64,000 nt of DNA from Solimonas thermocellulolyticum (GTDB taxonomy: Bacteria > Pseudomonadota > Gammaproteobacteria > Nevskiales > Nevskiaceae). The DNA lies in assembly GCF_040327995.1 (NCBI RefSeq), contig NZ_JBEPIJ010000004.1:124001-188000 (forward strand), read 5' to 3'. How positions within the stretch are numbered: position 1 is the stretch's first letter; every line of letters begins with the position of its first letter. This document shows, in pieces, positions 61,818-64,000 of the stretch. Both the position numbers and the translations under genes were made by a program. The notes beneath the pieces were generated by a model. The model was not told the DNA's origin, did no database searches, and saw only the letters and a list, made by a program, of their open reading frames with translations.

Positions 61818-64000
61818 ATGACGACGAGCAAGTATCGTAGCTTCATCGAGTCTTCCTCCATCCAGGGCGCCAATGCGTCCTACGTCGAAGCGTATTACGA
61901 ACGGTTTCTGGAGGACCCGGACTCGGTCGATCCGGCGTGGCGGGCTTACTTCAGGCTGATCCAGGATCAGAACGCGCCGCGCGAGACGGCGCATAGCGAG
62001 GTCGTCGCCCGCTTCGAGCGGCTGGCGCGTGAGCCGCGCCGGGTCGTCGCCGCAGAGGCCGGCTTCGATGCGCGCGCCGCGGAGAAGCAGGCCGGCGTGC
62101 TGCGCCTGATCAACTACTACCGTGTGCGCGGCCATCAGGCGGCCAAACTCGATCCGCTGGGGCTGGCGCCGATCACGCGCGTACCGGATCTCGATCCGGA
62201 CTTTCATGGCCTCGGGCCACAGGACATGGACACGGTGTTCAACACCGGTTCGCTGGCGGTGGGCCAGGACCGCCTGCCGCTCAAGGACATCATCCGCATC
62301 CTCAAAAGCGTGTACACCGACACCATCGGTGCGGAGTACATGTACCTGACCGAGACCGAGGAGAAACGCTGGATCCAGCGCAGACTCGAAGGCATGGCCT
62401 TCCAGCCCAGACTGACGAGCGAGCGCAAACTCGAAGTGCTGCGCCAGCTCGTCGCCGCCGAAGGTCTGGAACGCTATCTGCACAAGAAGTACGTCGGCCA
62501 GAAACGCTTTTCGCTCGAAGGCGGCGATGCGCTGATCCCGGCGCTCGACGAGGTGCTGCACGCCTGCGCTGCGCGCGACGTCGAAGAAATCGTCATCGGC
62601 ATGGCCCATCGCGGCCGCCTCAACGTGCTGGTCAACATCCTCGGCAAGTCACCCAAGGAGCTGTTCGCCGAGTTCGAGGGCAAGTACAGCGCCGAGGACC
62701 TGAAGAAGGCAGGCGACGTGAAGTACCACATGGGCTTCTCCACCGACGTCGAGGTCGGCGGCAAGCGTCTGCACCTGGTGCTGGCGTTCAATCCCTCGCA
62801 CCTGGAGATCGTCAATCCGGTGGTCGAGGGGTCGGTCAAGGCACGCCAGGTCCTGCGCGACGACGCCGTCGGTCAGCGCATAGTGCCGGTGCTGATCCAC
62901 GGCGACGCCGCCTTCGCCGGCCAGGGCGTGGTCATGGAAACGCTGCAACTCTCCGAGGCGGCCGGCTACAGTACCGGCGGCACGGTGCACGTCATCGTTA
63001 ACAACCAGATCGGCTTTACCACGCCCAACCCGATCGAAGCCAAGCCGGGCCGCGAGGCGCGCACCTCGCGCTACTGCACGGATCTGGCGAAGATGCTCGA
63101 AGCGCCGGTGTTCCACGTCAACGGCGACGATCCCGAGGCCGTGGTCTTCGTCACCCGTCTGGCGATGGACTTCCGCAACGAGTTCCACAAGGACGTCATC
63201 GTCGATATCTGCTGCTATCGACGTTGGGGCCACAACGAGGCCGACGAGCCTTCGGTGACCTCGCCGCTGATGTACGAGGCGATCAAGCAGCACCCGTCGA
63301 CGCTGACGCTGTACGCGCGCAAGCTCGAGGAAGAAGGGGTGCTGCCCAAAGGCGAGGTCGAGGGCTTGACGCAACAATATCGCGAAGGCCTGGACCGCGG
63401 CGAGAACATCGCGCGCACGACGCTCGGCCTGGTCGGCAACAAGCATACGGTGGACTGGCGCAAGTACCAGCACGGCGAGTGGGATAGCCCAGTCGACACC
63501 ACGATCACCGCCGAGGCCGTGCGCAACCTCAGCGCGAAGCTGCTCGCCATCCCCGAAGGCTTTACCCTGCATCCGCGCGTGCAAAAGATTTTCGAAGACC
63601 GCGCGAAGATGGCCACCGGCGAGCTGCCGATGGACTGGGGTTTTGCCGAGACGATGGCCTATGCGGCCCTGATCAACGAGGGCTTCTCCGTGCGCCTGTC
63701 CGGCCAGGATTCGCGGCGCGGCACGTTTTTTCATCGTCACGCCACCGTGCACGACGTCAAGACCGGTACGCGCTACACCCCCCTGGAGCAGGTGGGTCGG
63801 GGACGCGCGCGCTTTACCGTCAACGATACGCTGCTGTCGGAGGCCGGTGTGCTCGGCTTCGAGTACGGCTATTCGACGACGGATCCCGAGACCCTGGTGA
63901 TCTGGGAGGCGCAGTTCGGGGATTTCGCCAACGGAGCGCAGGTTCTGTTCGACCAGTTCATCTCCTCCGGCCAGGCCAAGTGGGGCCGGCTCTGCGGATT
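61818..64000 (+). CDS. sucA: 2-oxoglutarate dehydrogenase E1 component, 5' part
   Basis: 727 codons from the ATG at 61818, running off the window. E1 uses thiamine diphosphate to decarboxylate 2-oxoglutarate in the TCA cycle. N-terminal SSSIQGANASYVEAYYERFLEDPDSV is the conserved lipoyl-E2-docking start; then LIPALDEVLHACAARDVEEIVIGMAHRGRLNVL, HGDAAFAGQGVVMETLQLSE (ThDP binding), NNQIGFTT, and HNEADEPSVTSPLMYE. The C-terminal third is missing. sucB and lpd would be expected next. Lies 106 bp after galU. Confidence 0.96.
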   Translation, partial: MTTSKYRSFIESSSIQGANASYVEAYYERFLEDPDSVDPAWRAYFRLIQDQNAPRETAHSEVVARFERLAREPRRVVAAEAGFDARAAEKQAGVLRLINYYRVRGHQAAKLDPLGLAPITRVPDLDPDFHGLGPQDMDTVFNTGSLAVGQDRLPLKDIIRILKSVYTDTIGAEYMYLTETEEKRWIQRRLEGMAFQPRLTSERKLEVLRQLVAAEGLERYLHKKYVGQKRFSLEGGDALIPALDEVLHACAARDVEEIVIGMAHRGRLNVLVNILGKSPKELFAEFEGKYSAEDLKKAGDVKYHMGFSTDVEVGGKRLHLVLAFNPSHLEIVNPVVEGSVKARQVLRDDAVGQRIVPVLIHGDAAFAGQGVVMETLQLSEAAGYSTGGTVHVIVNNQIGFTTPNPIEAKPGREARTSRYCTDLAKMLEAPVFHVNGDDPEAVVFVTRLAMDFRNEFHKDVIVDICCYRRWGHNEADEPSVTSPLMYEAIKQHPSTLTLYARKLEEEGVLPKGEVEGLTQQYREGLDRGENIARTTLGLVGNKHTVDWRKYQHGEWDSPVDTTITAEAVRNLSAKLLAIPEGFTLHPRVQKIFEDRAKMATGELPMDWGFAETMAYAALINEGFSVRLSGQDSRRGTFFHRHATVHDVKTGTRYTPLEQVGRGRARFTVNDTLLSEAGVLGFEYGYSTTDPETLVIWEAQFGDFANGAQVLFDQFISSGQAKWGRLCG

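Overview
The window is chromosomal DNA from a GC-rich bacterium, almost certainly a gammaproteobacterium. The evidence is the gene content and order: rplU-rpmA-obgE-proB, murJ-ribF-ileS-lspA-ispH, a complete ccmABCDEFGHI run, pqiABC, a short-Q-loop cytochrome bd oxidase, and an rpsT gene that begins with TTG. The mix of a crotonase, a MaoC-type hydratase, an HSDL2-like short-chain dehydrogenase and an MMPL exporter would fit Nevskiales/Xanthomonadales relatives. That placement is inference; no 16S gene is present.

Layout. 1-1870 is a decayed edge: a partial crotonase gene, a broken alpha/beta-hydrolase lipoprotein, an intact lipocalin and a truncated IS3-type element. 1870-5564 has a four-helix voltage-sensor-like membrane protein without a visible pore, then cydAB with a third small subunit gene (DUF2474 type) overlapping the end of cydB. 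5577-16301 holds a small secreted protein coupled to selO, a family C69 hydrolase, a DUF2868/DUF3482 membrane-GTPase pair, a large subtilisin-like protease with a C-terminal sorting tail, and an iron-dependent alcohol dehydrogenase. 16444-21376 is one run: pqiA split into two genes, pqiB, pqiC and glutathione reductase. 21377-27503 holds a ketopantoate-reductase-like gene, a LolA-like periplasmic protein paired with an MMPL transporter that carries a cyclic-nucleotide-binding-type domain, an SDR and greB. 27519-29804 is the peroxide defence pair ahpC-ahpF with an OxyR-like site upstream.

30034-34535 is a housekeeping block: ispB, tRNA-Pro(CGG), two tandem 144-bp repeats that each begin with the 3' end of that tRNA, rplU, rpmA, obgE and proB. 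34594-37350 is a TonB-dependent receptor. 37589-44859 holds rpsT and the murJ-ribF-ileS-lspA-ispH operon, followed by tRNA-Thr(CGU). 45087-48198 is a two-component pair whose histidine kinase keeps its phospho-accepting His but seems to lack the ATP-binding boxes. 48293-51896 is an operon of a TVP38-dehydrogenase fusion and two small glycosyltransferase-like proteins of the TIGR04283/TIGR04282 types.

52035-59879 has folD divergent from the full System I cytochrome c maturation operon. 59924-64000 holds a MaoC hydratase, galU and the first two thirds of sucA (2-oxoglutarate dehydrogenase E1).

Functionally the window is rich in respiration (cyd, ccm, ispB, sucA), envelope maintenance (pqi, LolA-like/MMPL, murJ, lspA, galU) and redox defence (ahpCF, gor, selO). 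No prophage, CRISPR array or biosynthetic cluster was seen. The most unusual items are the tRNA-derived tandem repeats, the MMPL-cNMP fusion, the pore-less voltage-sensor protein, the degenerate kinase and the hidden third cyd gene.
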